The notes: generated by a model not told the origin, from the letters alone. A stretch of DNA of 64,000 nucleotides from Metaphire vulgaris (GCA_018105865.1 CM030856.1:5593220-5657219), one strand, 5' to 3'. Shown: positions 1-12,400, counted from the stretch's first letter. A program made the numbers and translations.

Positions 1-283
1 AGTGAACTGTTCCCTCCCTCCCCTCCCCCAACAATCCCTATGGCTTTGTTTTGACTCTGTCAATCGCGCAGATACTTTTTGTAGCATTATACTTTTATAT
101 TACTTTATCATTACATTTTTGTTATTTGCACAAATTTGATGTTAAAAATTATTCAACATATTTTCTGTTCAGGTGTACAGTTATTCATGGTTTATACTAT
201 AGTTAAGCTGTCTACTCTTGAAATGTTGATAAATAAATTTGATTTTGATTGATTGATTGATTTGATTGATATTTTCAACATAG

Positions 284-2938
284 ACGCCACAAACGCAAGC
301 GACGTTTCAGTGAAAGACCTGAAACTGACCAGCAGCCAGATAAAGCAGCTCAAGAGCCTGTTGAGCGTCGCAGATCTTGCGCAAATCCGCAATCTATCGA
401 ACATTCACAAACAGGTGAGGTTACGACAGTGGCGTAGCGAGGGGGGTCAGAGGGCATATGTAGACTTTGTCCCCGCGGGCGCCGGATACCATCGCTACGC
501 CACTGGGTTACGACCTCTTTTGCTTGTCAGGATTTTTCGAAGTTGGGAATGGTCGTCCGTAACCCCCAGCCCCTTCGGAAAATCCTGTCAAGTCAACCCC
601 CCCCTAAAGGCATAGTCTGTATAGAGTCTGTATAAAACACTGACTCAGTCTGACTCAAATTGTTTTCAAACCTACTCCTAGACTTGAAAGCGGCAACTTA
701 TACATGGTAATCGTTCCATTTTGACGGCAAATTGTTTTCAAACCTAACTAACCTAGACCCCTCTGAAAGCGGATCAACAGGACTACGCCACTTTGGACTA
801 TTTGGACCGCTTGACGTACCGCATACTACTATCGAAACAGACACGTTTAGACTTTTATGTTCAATTGTCACGTATGACTAGGCCGGCTTTTGGCATCGCT
901 TTGTTCTTCTTCAGTTTCTTGCGCTACAGAAGTTTTATCGTGACGTGGATGACAATCCAAGTATTGTGCAATTTCTTGGCTCAATCACTCAACAACTGAC
1001 ACCGCTATCACAGGTATGGTTAATGGTTATTCAAAACTCTACAAATATGCTACAATTTTTATGCGTTTCATGATTTCAACGTCAGGAAAGTGTTCATGTT
1101 TACGATATTTAATAAAGACTCTCATCAGGCCTCAGGAGAGGAGGGAGTGCTGCCGATACATTGTTCCGGGCACGTACGTGGAGCTCAAATTTAAGGGGCA
1201 CATATATGTGGCCGCCGAGAGGGGGACGGGGAACACATGCACAGGGTCCCGGCGACCTGCGGGAGGGGGAGGGGAATGGCTGGGCCGGTGACGTATTAAC
1301 ATCCTGAAAAAGACTAACAAGCAAAGAAAATGTCACCAGCAGTTTTTCACACTTGTTATAGGGCCCCGTGACTTCCATTCTGCGCATGCAGGCCCGAAAT
1401 TTCTCTCGGCGGGCCTGAATCTCATATAATTATAATCATACTGTTCCAGATAAAATTTTGTCGTCGATTTTACGCGAGACGGACATAATTAGTCTAACCC
1501 AGAATAGGGGGCTAGGGGGCCAAACCCCTTGATGCAACGCCAACGGTAGTGCATAGAGCTAATGTTAAATGTTAAAGATCTAATTCTCTCATCGTAATCA
1601 AATCTTTGTTGTTGTGCGTCGCTATTCAGTTTTCTTATTCAGGCCTGTAAGGCGGAGATTTTCACCCCCAAAACCACAAAAATCCCCCTAAAAATCTCAG
1701 CACTTGCACAAATTTTGCACTGAACTGTGTATTTTCCCTCCAGGGCTCCAGCCAAGTCAATTTCTCCCCCTCCCAAAGGCCTGGAGTCCGGATAAAACAC
1801 TGGCTGTTGCTTGACGTGGGCCTAACAACGTCGTGGGTTAATTGTGGTTGGCGTGCATGTGTTAGGAAACTTAGATTATATCGGCTGCAGTGGCGGCTCT
1901 AGGATTTGGCAAGTGGGGGGCCGTTGGCGTGCAACTGTTTGTTGTTTAACTTAGATTATATCCCAACTGGGGGGCTGGTTTAAATTATTGTGGAGTCGCC
2001 ACTGAGTGCTGGTTTAATTTATTGTAGAGTGTGGTTCTTATGAGCGACGGATTTCTTAGTCTTCAAAAGACTGTCCGGAGTCTTGAGACAGACAGAGACC
2101 TCATAAGAGAGGGCCTAAAGGGCCTAACTGCAATCGTCCAAAAACAGAAGGTTTGCTAAATATTTAGCATCGAAATCGTCATTGTAGTAAATGCGTCCAA
2201 TAAGCCAATGTATGTGCATGGTCATGTTAGGCCTATACGCTAGTTGGCTTAGACAGGGGTTTGGCGACATTCCTAAAATTTTGGCCAAACTATCATGGAT
2301 TGAAATATTCTTACTTTTAGAGGGAATTGTGGGCCTACAAGATTCCGAAAATTCTACAGATACATGTCTACATATCTCTTTCTTTTTTTTAGGAGTAAAA
2401 ATAAAGTGCTTCACCAACAATTTTTAATTGCTTTCTTTTTGTCCCAGTTTCTCAACTTTTAGCATTTGAGACGACCTTGGATTTGCAAGTAAAAATGTTT
2501 GGTACTTTTAAATTAGCAGTTTAGCAGAATTGTTTTCTAGAATTAATGTTAAAGAATTCCATGGCAGTGCGAACTGTCGAGTTATTTGCATACATCAAGT
2601 TTCAAATGAACTTTTTCATGAGAATTAATTCTGATAATTTCACTTTATCAAATCAGATCTTAGCAGTGGCGGCTCCACCGGGGGGCAGGGGCCCCATGCC
2701 CCTTATTGACTGCCTGCCCCCAGTGACCCCCCAGTTGGGACCCTATACTTAATGTTACATATATTAAACAACAAATGGTTGGCCCCCATGATTAGAAGTT
2801 GCCTCCCCAACGCCCCCACTTGCCAAATCCTAGAGCCGCCACTGGATCTTAGGTAGCCTTAGCTAGGTAGCCTTATATCCCATTATTGTTGTTGATGTCA
2901 TTCTTCTTCTTCTTCTTCTTCTTCTTTTCTTCTTCTTC

Positions 2939-3031
<93 letters not shown>

Positions 3032-4419
3032 TTTACTTTTTCAATTTTTTGTTTGTTTCTGCTTATTTAGTTAACAATCGAGAGCCTTCGCAACATGACA
3101 GGTTTCGCCGATCGCCGGTTGTCAATACTGGAGCTGACCGCTGCGCTCGAAGACGAATTCTTTCGAAATCCAGACAAACCTGCAACGCAAGGCCAAGAAG
3201 GAGAAGAAGGAAATACTACAACCGGTCTAAAGCAACAAGCGAGTACACAGCCCAACAAACACTCACTAGCGTCATTTCACACTTTTCTTGGGAACGATAT
3301 AATTTTTTGCAAATTTTTGGCAATTTCTGAGACAATTTTGGCATATTTTTTGGCAAATTTTGGCACATTTCACATTTATTTAATAGGCCTACATTATACA
3401 TTATTTCTTCATTTCCTTGGGGGGCCGTAGCCCCCCTAACCCCAAATGACGCCCCTGCGAACACTATGCGTATCCCAGCGCACAAGAGCTTTTCGAAACA
3501 ATAACCGTAATAATTAACCCCTTAACCGTGTATTTAACTGTAACTCAATGTAAAATGGACGGATATATCCGGGATCCCCAGTTAAGGGGTTAACTTTTGA
3601 TTCTTCTGCTTTAAGAAGTTACAATCCAAAGAGCGTCCAATTAACCCAGTGTTTATTCTAGCCACCTTGACATTAGGGGGATTTTGAAATGTTTGGGGGG
3701 GGGGCAAGGTCTGAGTCTCCACACTTTTTGGGAGATTTGCATTCCTCCAGCCAAAATATAAAAAAATTGTGGGACTTTTAAAACTTTGGGTGGAAATTCC
3801 CCCAGAGAAGGCCTAGAATAAATACTGAAATTAACCAGATTTAAGTTTTGATGGCATTTGACTTATCGCTCGTCGTTCCCAAAATTCTGTAATTATGTTC
3901 AACGCAGCATTGGGTGTGGGGGCACGAGGGGGCGGGATCCCGGCCCCTGTTTCGGGCTAAAGAAGCTGGATCTTGACACGACGGCGCTTTATATTTCGCC
4001 TGAAAGTCTGAACATGTGGATGTGCGCCCACCTATTACCGAATCCTGGCTACGCCACGGGAACGCAATCGGCTAGTCCAAGAAACTTGCGCGCTTAGTAT
4101 CAGGGGATCCAGGGTTATTTCTAGGATTATCAATTGAGGGGGAATTCTGGGGTCCCCTGCCAAAAAAGTCTGACAAGCAAAAAGGTCATCCAATAGCTGA
4201 AATGAGGGGGGTGTTGAGGGGTGTCGGTCTCAAATTGGAGGGAGTGTAAAAATATCTCTAGTCAGGCCTAAAGCAACTACAGCGTGCAAAAGAGTTAAAT
4301 ATGTTTTGAATATGACCAAAGGCGTCGATCCACTTAGAATATTGGGGGGCCCAAACCTCCGAAGTTAGGCACATGAAAAGTTGATGCTATCATTCCTCGT
4401 TGTCCTGGTCACTCACGAC

Positions 4420-4470
<51 letters not shown>

Positions 4471-4982
4471 TATATGTATATTATGTCTCCAACGTTCTGT
4501 CTCCAACGTTCTGTCTCCAACGTTATGTCTAAAAACGTTGAAACATTTGGGGGCCCAACAAGTGTAGTGCCTCCCTGCCCGAATTATGTGGGGCGGGCCC
4601 CCGGGTCCCTTATGAATTGACGCCTATGAATATGACTTAGAAACCAGTCAGTTAGGGAATTAAAGGCTAGAATTAAACTTCTGGACAAAGGCAGGCATGA
4701 TCAACTACACTACTAAAAGCTTATAAAATAAAGGCCTATCTATGAGTTTGGCGTATGTTGTACTTTACCATAAAGGCAAAATACGAACTTTACTATTCAT
4801 TACAATACAAGTCGCGTGAATATATTTATTCTGAAGTTTTCGGGAATTAGAGAGTTTATATTTTCGAGTGGTTCCCTAACCAAGCTGGTTTGAAATTGCA
4901 GAGTCAAAAGTTGAAAAATCGAATCGACGCATTAGAAGAGAAATTGCACGATTTCTTATCGACAAGAGCTAGTAAACAATAA
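284..4982 (+). CDS. coiled-coil protein, 3' part of gene (5 exons), unrecognised
   Basis: Five exons can be chained: 284-414, 915-1013, 2028-2150, 3071 to about 3224-3238, and 4902-4982 ending in TAA. The first four have AG acceptors in one open frame. Exons 1-3 end in CAG|GTGAG, CAG|GTATG and AAG|GTTTG and keep phase 0. The peptide is rich in Leu, Lys, Gln and Glu with heptad-like spacing (SQIKQLKSLLSVADLAQIR, SLETDRDLIREGL, NRIDALEEKLHDFLSTRA) and ends in RASKQ, so it is probably a coiled coil. I do not recognise the family. The first visible exon enters in the middle of a codon, so the start lies upstream of the window. The junction between exons 4 and 5 is unresolved: no GT donor in exon 4 gives the phase needed by exon 5, though a GC donor near 3239 would. 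A GPCR-like or enzyme motif is absent. Confidence 0.6.
427..505. mobile_element. 79-bp hAT-like MITE in an intron
   Basis: The ends are perfect 15-bp inverted repeats (CAGTGGCGTAGCGA... and ...TCGCTACGCCACTG). The element is bounded by an exact 8-bp duplication GGTTACGA (419-426 and 506-513). CAGTG ends and an 8-bp duplication are typical of hAT elements. It lies 13 bases after a splice donor of the coiled-coil gene. Confidence 0.8.
1888..2004. mobile_element. mosaic, shortened hAT-like MITE (CAGTGGCGGCTC family)
   Basis: It begins CAGTGGCGGCTCTAGG and ends GTCGCCACTG, like the fuller copy at 2664-2844 read in reverse. Its interior contains a 15-base stretch also present in the left flank (around 1868-1882) and a stretch also present in the right flank (around 2010-2030). 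No clean 8-bp target duplication is visible. Confidence 0.55.
2664..2844. mobile_element. 181-bp hAT-like MITE, CAGTGGCGGCTC family
   Basis: Perfect 12-bp terminal inverted repeats CAGTGGCGGCTC / GAGCCGCCACTG are flanked by the exact 8-bp duplication GATCTTAG (2656-2663, 2845-2852). It has no coding capacity. It lies in the intron before the fourth exon of the coiled-coil gene. Confidence 0.85.
2901..3029. repeat. compound (TTC)n(TTA)n microsatellite
   Basis: About 40 bp of TTC repeats are followed directly by about 90 bp of TTA repeats. It ends about 40 bases before the fourth exon of the coiled-coil gene. Confidence 0.95.
3514..3593. mobile_element. 80-bp TTAA-flanked palindromic MITE, family A, copy 1
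   Basis: Bounded by TTAA on both sides, with inverted ends CCCCTTAAC / GTTAAGGGG. The interior includes GGATATATCCGGGATCCCC. A TTAA duplication with a C-run terminus suggests piggyBac-type mobilisation. Near-identical copies lie at 8804, 12554 and 28527. Confidence 0.75.
3647..3827. mobile_element. hAT-like MITE, CAGTGTTTATTCTAG family
   Basis: Starts CAGTGTTTATTCTAG and ends CTAGAATAAATACTG. AATTAACC lies immediately before it (3639-3646) and again at 3829-3836, one base after the 3' end. Other copies lie at 58643, 62078 and 62355, with a degraded one at 35856. Confidence 0.7.
4423..4530. repeat. (AT)n tract then a 14-bp tandem repeat
   Basis: (AT)n occupies 4423-4467. About 17 bases later the 14-mer GTCTCCAACGTTCT occurs twice, followed by a degenerate third unit (4485-4530). 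Confidence 0.9.
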
Positions 4983-5329
4983 TCCCATTCCGAATCCTTC
5001 TTCTGGAAAAGAAGCTAACCACGATTCGAATCCTTCGTCTCGAGACGAAACCAGTCGTCGTAAAGGTGGCAAAATCAGACAGCATTAGAAAGATAAAACA
5101 GGCATATAGAAATCGACGATTTGTTTATTCGTAGAATAGGCTACTATAAAATAGTGTTTGAACATTTAATTTTCTCTTCCGTTTGTGCGCGCTCTGTTTT
5201 CGCTTTTTCCCACTTTTTTATCAGCTCTGCTCTATCAGGTCTTTCAAGTTTCAAAATACAGTACGTTATATTTTAAGTGAAATCCAATAAGTTTCAAAAC
5301 CATAGTTAGGCCTACTGCATGTCTGGTAA

Positions 5330-5717
5330 AGGGTTCGTCCATAAATTACGTCACGCGAATTTGGCACTTTTTTGACCCCCTCCCTACGTAACGCGACGTC
5401 AAAAAACGTCGGATCCCCCTAAAATATGACGTCACAACGGGCCGACCCACTCCAATTTTCGTCTTCCGAAAAGTCTTGACAAGCAAAAAAGGCCATTCCT
5501 TGTATTTTTCCTCTTAAAATACCCTGACAAGCAAAAAATAGGCCATACTTGTTGTATTTTTTCCTCTCCAAATCCTGACAAGCAAAATAGGTCAGACAAG
5601 CAAGAAAGGTCAAAGGTCATGACCTAAATTTTTGGCGTGACGTCACATTTACGGACCCCTCGTCACAAATGGCCAGACCCCCTAACTAACCGCGTGACGT
5701 AATTTATGGACGGCCCC
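5330..5717. mobile_element. 388-bp TIR element, possibly Harbinger-like
   Basis: Long inverted ends GGGTTCGTCCATAAATTACG and CGTAATTTATGGACGGCCCC are flanked by TAA on both sides (5327-5329, 5718-5720). A 3-bp TAA duplication with GGG ends fits PIF/Harbinger. The interior contains four nearby versions of the word GACAAGCAAAAAAGG. No transposase is encoded. Confidence 0.6.
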
Positions 5718-5969
5718 TAATGTTGTCATTACAATCAGCTTTTCAGATTGTTATACAGATTCTATATACTGTACAGTAGATAAAGAGAAGAGCTTCAGCA
5801 TTTAGTGAGGCCTATAATTAATAGGCCTACGTCACTAATTTTGAATCAATTTTTATCCCTGCGTAATTCCAGCCCCCAATAATGTCATGTGGATAGCGTG
5901 CTTTAAATTAAACAGAATATCTATCGTATAGGACAATTTACCACAAAATCTCAACTTTCAATAACAATA

Positions 5970-6073
5970 ATCAAAAAAGTCAAAGTCCTTCCTAAGCCTC
6001 ACGGGCTCATAGGGTGGCGCTGATCTCCGTTGCAAGAGCCCTCAGCCAGGCGTGCGATACCACGAATACAAGG
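5970..6073 (-). mobile_element. SINE-like repeat, minus copy
   Basis: Read in reverse it matches 23087-23200: GTATTCGTGG, a GCACGCC core, CAACGGAGATCAGC, CCTATGAGCCCGTGAGGC, and a tail GGAAGGACTTTGACTTTT. The tail runs toward low coordinates. An (AAT)n tract lies about 100 bases away. Confidence 0.6.
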
Positions 6074-6177
6074 CTTAGTGCATCGCGTAGCGTAGGCCTA
6101 TCTGTTTGACTTAACCCATATTGCCACTGCTCCTCACTTTACCACCAAGAAAAAGGCCGAGTCGACCTTTAGGGCTC

Positions 6178-6178
<1 letters not shown>

Positions 6179-6227
<49 letters not shown>
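6179..6227. repeat. (AAT)n microsatellite
   Basis: Uninterrupted AAT repeats, about 16 units. Confidence 0.95.
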
Positions 6228-6415
6228 GGAAAGTTTTTCTGAAGCACGCCTCTCTGGTAGGCCGGCATTAATTACGTTCCTTACAGTATTTGTCTGTTCT
6301 AAAATATTCTTCTAAACTTAGGTATTTCCTCGTTATCTTGAGTGACAAGGTTCAAGGTGTTATCGTTGACACATCTCAACGCAACGTAACCGCCTGCACA
6401 AAACGTACCTCTAAG

Positions 6416-6604
6416 CAGAGGCGGCGCTGGTTTTTTTGGCTGGGTGAGTCTAATGATTTAATCAGTGGGTCTGTGCACAACAAGAACCCGGCTCAGACTA
6501 CCCCCTCCCCCCAACAAACATTTCTTTACGGATTTGCTCGGGTGCTCCTGCCCGAGGCTGGGTGGGTCCGGACCCGCGGACCCAGCCCTCCAGCGCCACC
6601 CCTA
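6416..6604. mobile_element. 189-bp hAT-like MITE
   Basis: Inverted ends CAGAGGCGGCGCTGG and CCAGCGCCACC(CCTA). It is flanked by CCTCTAAG (6408-6415) and CCTCTAGG (6605-6612), which agree at 7 of 8 bases. Confidence 0.65.
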
Positions 6605-6857
6605 CCTCTAGGAATGTGATTGGTTCTTAAAAACCGAATGGGTCAAGCCGGCCACCCGTAGGCCCTATTTAAAATTTCTGACCAGGTCCGGTAATGTCAA
6701 ACATCAACCAAACACCACAATTTTTGGCCTCGATCAGTGCAGTTAAAAATTCCAAACTTCCAAAGAAATTTAACATTACCCTAAGCATAAGAATGGCCAA
6801 TACTATGCCAAAAGTCAATTGTTCATACATTTTGCAGTTGATATCAGTTGAGGGTGA

Positions 6858-7057
6858 CACTGGCGGCTCCACAGGGGAGGCTCAGAGGGCCCATGCCCCC
6901 CTATTGAGTGCCTGGACCCCCCCAGTGGCCCCACCTGTTGGGACCCTATACTTAATGCTGCATACATAACAACTAATGGTTGGTCCCCCATGATTAGAAG
7001 TTGTCACCCAAACGGCCCCCACTTGCCAAATCCTGGAGCCGCCACCCTCCAGCACTG
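6858..7057. mobile_element. 200-bp hAT-like MITE, CAGTGGCGGCTC family
   Basis: Same family and orientation as 2664-2844; it starts CACTGGCGGCTCC. The exact 8-bp duplication GAGGGTGA lies at 6850-6857 and 7058-7065. The right end carries a few extra bases before the final CACTG. Confidence 0.8.
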
Positions 7058-7445
7058 GAGGGTGATCTGAAGCCAACTTGGTTAGACCGATGCTGATGTA
7101 ACCCTACCTACTGAGAACACCGTTACTTTTTACTAGGAAACTGATTTGACAAAATTAATTTCCTGCAAACATTATTTAAGATTTAAAATCACCAACTTAC
7201 CAACATAAGAAATTAACTAAAACTATAGTTTCAACGGCACAAAAGTCCACAATGCTCGTTTAGAAATTTGAACTCTGATATACCACACTGAATCCGAAAG
7301 CAACAGTTGGAAATAAAAAAATTCAAATTCAGCCTGGCGTTTGAATAGTCTAGTCTACAACTCTACATCTTCATAATACCTTATGGATCAACTAGACACA
7401 CACACACACAAGGTTCCAACTCAAACGTCCATACATCCATCTGGA

Positions 7446-7621
7446 CATTGTTTTATCCAGGCCTCTTAGAGGGAAGATTTTCCCCCAAAACCTCAAAAAA
7501 TTCCCCCTCCCCCCAAAAAATATTTCAGCACCAGCACAAATTTTTGCATTGAACTATGTATCTTCTCCTTCGGCCAAGTCACCCCCCCCCCCCGAAGGTC
7601 TGGAGTCTGGATAAAACACTG
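7446..7621. mobile_element. 176-bp hAT-like MITE, CAGTGTTTTATCCAGG family
   Basis: Starts CATTGTTTTATCCAGGCC and ends GTCTGGATAAAACACTG. The exact 8-bp duplication CATCTGGA lies at 7438-7445 and 7622-7629. Related copies occur near 1640-1803, at 37664-38029 (dimer) and at 56020-56181. Confidence 0.85.
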
Positions 7622-8803
7622 CATCTGGAATAGGCAGACAACAGTGGCATTAGTCACAGCGCATGATGTAGTCACAGACAATAACAATCACAGATTATAA
7701 TATGAAGCCACAATAGCAATGATTTACCCAGCTCCACTCAATGCCGACAAAATGGCAGTAACTTCACTGTGGTATGTACCGGTATTTGTAGGGGGGGGGA
7801 ATTCCCTGTCCCAGCCACTGCTTCACAATGTCCATTAGCTTATTTAACTTATTTAGCATCATGAAACAATCGAACCTTCTTTACCATCACGTCTGTCTGT
7901 CTGTCTCAAAATACCACCACTAGTGTGCTTATCAGGCCTCAGAGAATTTTAAATACTGACAAGTTTTCAAAAAGTACGATGTATTTAGTCAGCAAGCAAA
8001 CGTCAGAATGTTTAACTCTTTAAAGAGCGTATCTCAGAGAAAATCCCGGTGGCCAAACGTACACTATACAGGACAATGAAGCGTCAGACGCAGCAAATCA
8101 ACGAATTCAAAGCAAACCCCAAAATCATTACATTACATTACAAACGCATTGCAGAGTATTATTCTCTGATATGTTTTCTACAATGGCTTCATTAATAGAA
8201 TTGCCTTTCATTTGAGTTACAAACAGCCAAAACACCCAATACGCTGCCTATTTATTTATTTCAAGACAACTTCTGTAGCGCCGTGCACTAGGCTAAGGCC
8301 TACGACAAGGGCACTGCACACACAGTCAATGGACCTATGTACAGTACACAATATTTGCAGATTCTAGACTGGCATCAACAAAAGCTGAACCATCCGAAAA
8401 TTTGTTTGCGTTTTATTATGAACTCTTCATCATCTGGGTTCTGCATAAATTACACAACACAACCCATAAAATAAAAATAATAAAATTAATATTAATAATA
8501 ATGATAACAATAGTTGGTATTATTTAATATCATACCCATAAAATATCCCTAAAACCAATACAGAATAATAGAACAAGCAAGCAACTTAACCTCTTGTTAT
8601 GTCTGAAAGCAATCATATTTGCCTTACCAACACTTTTTCCAGACAAGAAGCACTGAATACCTGACTAGTATTGAAATAGGATTTTACAAATCGTATATTG
8701 CCCAACAATACAATACGGTTGCTGACTTTTGTAGAGACATTTCAAATAAGAAGCCCAAAAAGAAATGAAAATTTTAAGTTTACAGCCTCTGGAGCTTCTA
8801 GGT

Positions 8804-8883
8804 TTAACCTCTTAACTGGGGATCCCGGATATATCCGTTCATTTTACATCGAGTTACAGTTAAATACACGGTTAAGGGGTTAA
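8804..8883. mobile_element. 80-bp TTAA palindromic MITE, family A, copy 2
   Basis: TTAA ends with CCTCTTAAC and GTTAAGGGG termini. It is the reverse orientation of the copy at 3514 and almost identical to 12554-12633. Confidence 0.75.
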
Positions 8884-9011
8884 AACCAGAGCAGATAAAT
8901 GCTTTAATAATACAGCAAATGCTGTATTTAATCTAGGATTTCATACTGCTTTTCCCCCAAGTATTATTGCACTATTTTGATTCATTTTTCAGTTCCATTG
9001 TGCTTTTAGTT

Positions 9012-9146
9012 GGGGCTCATCCATAAAGTACATATGCAAAAGAGGCATATTTTCAATCCCCTGTTTGCACACCTTACATACAGTACGCAAAATCTCCTAA
9101 ATCCAACACTTCCTCCTCTCAATGCGCACGTACTAATGGATGGACC
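9012..9146. mobile_element. TIR element, GGGCTCATCCAT family, copy 1
   Basis: The ends GGGCTCATCCATAAAGTAC and GTACTAATGGATGGACC are inverted. A second copy with the same layout lies at 24960-25094. Both contain TGCATATTTTCAA-like and AAATCTCCTAAATCC segments. The target duplication is unclear. Confidence 0.5.
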
Positions 9147-9448
9147 ACTGATGACATTTTTGTTTTATAATTTTTTTGTCTAGTTCATAGAAATCACACA
9201 AACACCCTTCTACTCTTAAACAATTTCAGGTAATTAGAACAAAGGTCAACTTCTCTTTATCTCAAGCTTTACTGTAACTTCAAAAAAAAAACATTATCAA
9301 ACAGAAACTGCCACATTCACGCATAAGCATAACTTCTGTAGTCGAAGCGACAATGAAAGATGGCGCAACGTAGTAAAAAAATCAGCGTTTCACGTTTTAT
9401 AAACGACGGCCGAAATGACCTAAATCTCGAGTCGACAGAGCAGTCCAG

Positions 9449-12400
9449 TTAAACTACGTTTGACGAGATCGAGCGTCGCAGCTCCGTCATCAGCGAGTTG
9501 TGCCACTGGCGTCCTGCGTCCATCAGGTCGAGACAGATGTCGTAGTGACTGCAACCGGGAAGGATGACGACCTCGACGCCGCGAATCCCGCGGTCCCAGA
9601 GCGCCTCTCCGAAACGAACGGAAGACGAAAACGGAACGACGTAGTCAGAGTCGCCGTGAAGAAGATGGAAATGAGGAAGTCTACAAAAGACAGCGGCAAC
9701 ACAGGAGGTAAGCAATTCCAAATGACATAGTCAATAGACCGACAGATAATAAGAGAAAGAAAACATTCACTTAGCATTACATACTCTAAAACACAACGTC
9801 AAGTACCTACGAAAATTACACGTAATTTTAACAGAATGTTACACTCCGAACACAAAAAATCATATTATCACATACTCACTAGCGGACTATGTTACAAACC
9901 CTGACTCTCTAGGACTTTTCCTAAATAATCTCAAGACTTACCTATTCACCATTGGTTATACGTAGTAATGTAAAGCGCTCTTGTCTTTGGCCACTTTTGC
10001 CATGCTTATTGCGCTATATAAATTGTCTAGTTAATAATAATAATAGTAATAATAATAATTAATAACTTGACAGGTTGTTTAAGAAACAGTTAAAAATTAA
10101 GCAATTGTCCAAAGTAGTGGTTGTCAGCAGAGCGACCAATAGGAAGTAAACAATATCTCATTACACCTGTATTCCAAATGACACAAACGTTTGAACTCCT
10201 GAATTCATGGTATTGCCGCCTGCTTAGGTCTAATTAAAGAAAGACAGAAGAAAATCAATCGCATGAGTATTTCACCTGATGTTTGACGGCAGAGCTTTGG
10301 CAAGAATTGTGGGGGAAAACTGCGGAAAGTGTCTCGGGTCGTACATCGCCCGCGCCATCGTCGACACATCTTCCACTCCGCGCTGTGATTCGTACTCAAA
10401 ATGGTCAACGATATCGTAAACTCCAGCAAGTCCTAGCACAACGACAACACGATAAAATATTCAAAAACTTTACAAAACAAAACGGAAACTTTAAAGAAAG
10501 AACGCTATTGCTATGATATCAACCAATGACATATGCTTCCGCTGCCTATTTTGACGGGAATTAAATAAAACCTGTGTTGCCAAGCTCGAATTCACGTGAA
10601 ATACTTCAGCGTTCTGTAGCATTTAATTGCATCTTGAAACCATCCTATTATTATTATTATATAGGCAATTTATGAAATGCTATAGCATAGCTAAGGATAA
10701 AGTCGAGCGTTTTACATCAGCAGTTCGTGTCTGTCTATAGTTAAATTGACATAGGAATACCAAAATGTCTCATAAATATAAACAATTTTGGAGAACACAA
10801 AAATTATTCTAACAGTTTTATAGCTATAATTAGCACTTTTGGTCTCATGTTTATATACATAATCTCTACATAAGTAAAAATTCTTGAACCCTGAACATAT
10901 GTAAACCACTTATAAATGCACTGCATGAATATTCTACCCAAGATAAAGTGGTAGCCTTAATTATGGTTTATGGATGCCAGTTATCTATAACATACCTATG
11001 ATCAATTTGATCGAAGACAATAGATCATTATCGTCTTCATCTTCCGTCAACTGAGTCTTCTCTGCTTCTGCGGCTGTTAACTCCTTTGCTTCAGGATTTT
11101 CGGCCTCTTGTAAACCACCTTCGTTCTCAGATACCATCTTTGCAGCTTCTTCATGATCAGGATCCTCAGTTGCCAGCTCTTCAGCCTGCGAGTGGTGCTC
11201 AGCATCTAACGGATCTTCAGGGAAAGTGGCGTCAGCCGGTCCGTCTCCATGATTTTCCGGATTTTCCGGTTTTTCCACAAAATAAAACGACTCCAAGACT
11301 TCGCCCCCGTTCGCGTCGCCCTGACCGTTTTCGGCAACGGCCGGTCGAGCACCGGGAAACAGGTTCTTTCTGGCACTCTTACGACCCTCGTCTCCGTTGA
11401 AATACTGCTCCTCGAAATGGAATACGCTGGAAGACGAAAGGCCGACAAAAGAGAGTTCCAGGCTGTTTCCTTTTGCCGATGCCTCTGCAATCTCCTCAGA
11501 TGAAAGAAGCAGGGAATCTTCGTCGTGCACCAGCTGCTTTATGCATAGTTCCAGAAGTGTAAGTACAGCGAGATGGGCACCAGCTGAATGCCCCATCAGA
11601 ACAATTTTCTTCTGAAATAAAATAACGTCAAAATGTAGTACAACCACTCAATAACTGAATGGTTGGGTGGAATAAGGAGTTAAATGCATTTACCACCTTA
11701 ATGGTGAGGTTGTCAATTGAAGGGCCCAGAGGAATAAGGAAGTAAATCCATTTACCACATTAGTGATGCAAATATCAGTTGAAGGGTCCGGTGAAATAAG
11801 GAAGTAAATGCAGTTACCCCTCTAATTGTTGTTGATACTCAAACCATTGGGGGTCGGATACAGTTACCTCATTCCACCCCGCCATTCAATTATGGTGTAA
11901 GGTTACTATAAAATATTATTATCATTATTAAAATGGCAATATAGTATGTACCATAGTACCTAATGTTAGGATTAAGGGCATATTATAGAGTCATGTTCCA
12001 AAGAGTCGAAGGACTAAAGACCCAAGCTGCTGACAGAGAAGGATGGGGCCAAAGAGAAGGATGGGGCCAATGGGAGCCAGGACCTGCTTTCGGGCATTTT
12101 TATTCTAGTGTTCGAAATGTCACAAAAGCAGTTAGTTATAGGCTGATTTATATAGCGCCATTGTCCTAGCGGGTTAGTCAAGAGTGCTTTACATTACATT
12201 TACGTTTACGGTGTCTTAAGAAAACAGGTTTCTCGCATCGTAGGTTTAATAGATGACAAAATATTATAAAATCGATTTATAGACATCCACTACTAATAAA
12301 TCATTAACCCTTTGAACACTATAGGCTGCTTTAACGGCCTGCCGGATAGGTGTATATAGCCTAATCCCTAGGGAAGCGAGGGTTGAAAGGGTTAAAGACA

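Larger units (their letters stand above)
4983..9448. other. intergenic, repeat-rich, no gene recognised
   Basis: Between the 3' end of the coiled-coil gene and the 3' end of the hydrolase gene I see only transposon copies (listed separately), simple repeats and AT-rich DNA. The open frames here fall inside MITEs or lack splice-consistent, protein-like composition. Confidence 0.6.

Noticed and set aside
2886..3074. Leu-rich 62-codon frame
   Set aside because: It is a translation of the TTC/TTA microsatellite.
11086..11503. Plus-strand frames of 84-104 codons opposite the hydrolase exon
   Set aside because: They are antisense shadows of exon 4 of the hydrolase, which has motif and splice support.
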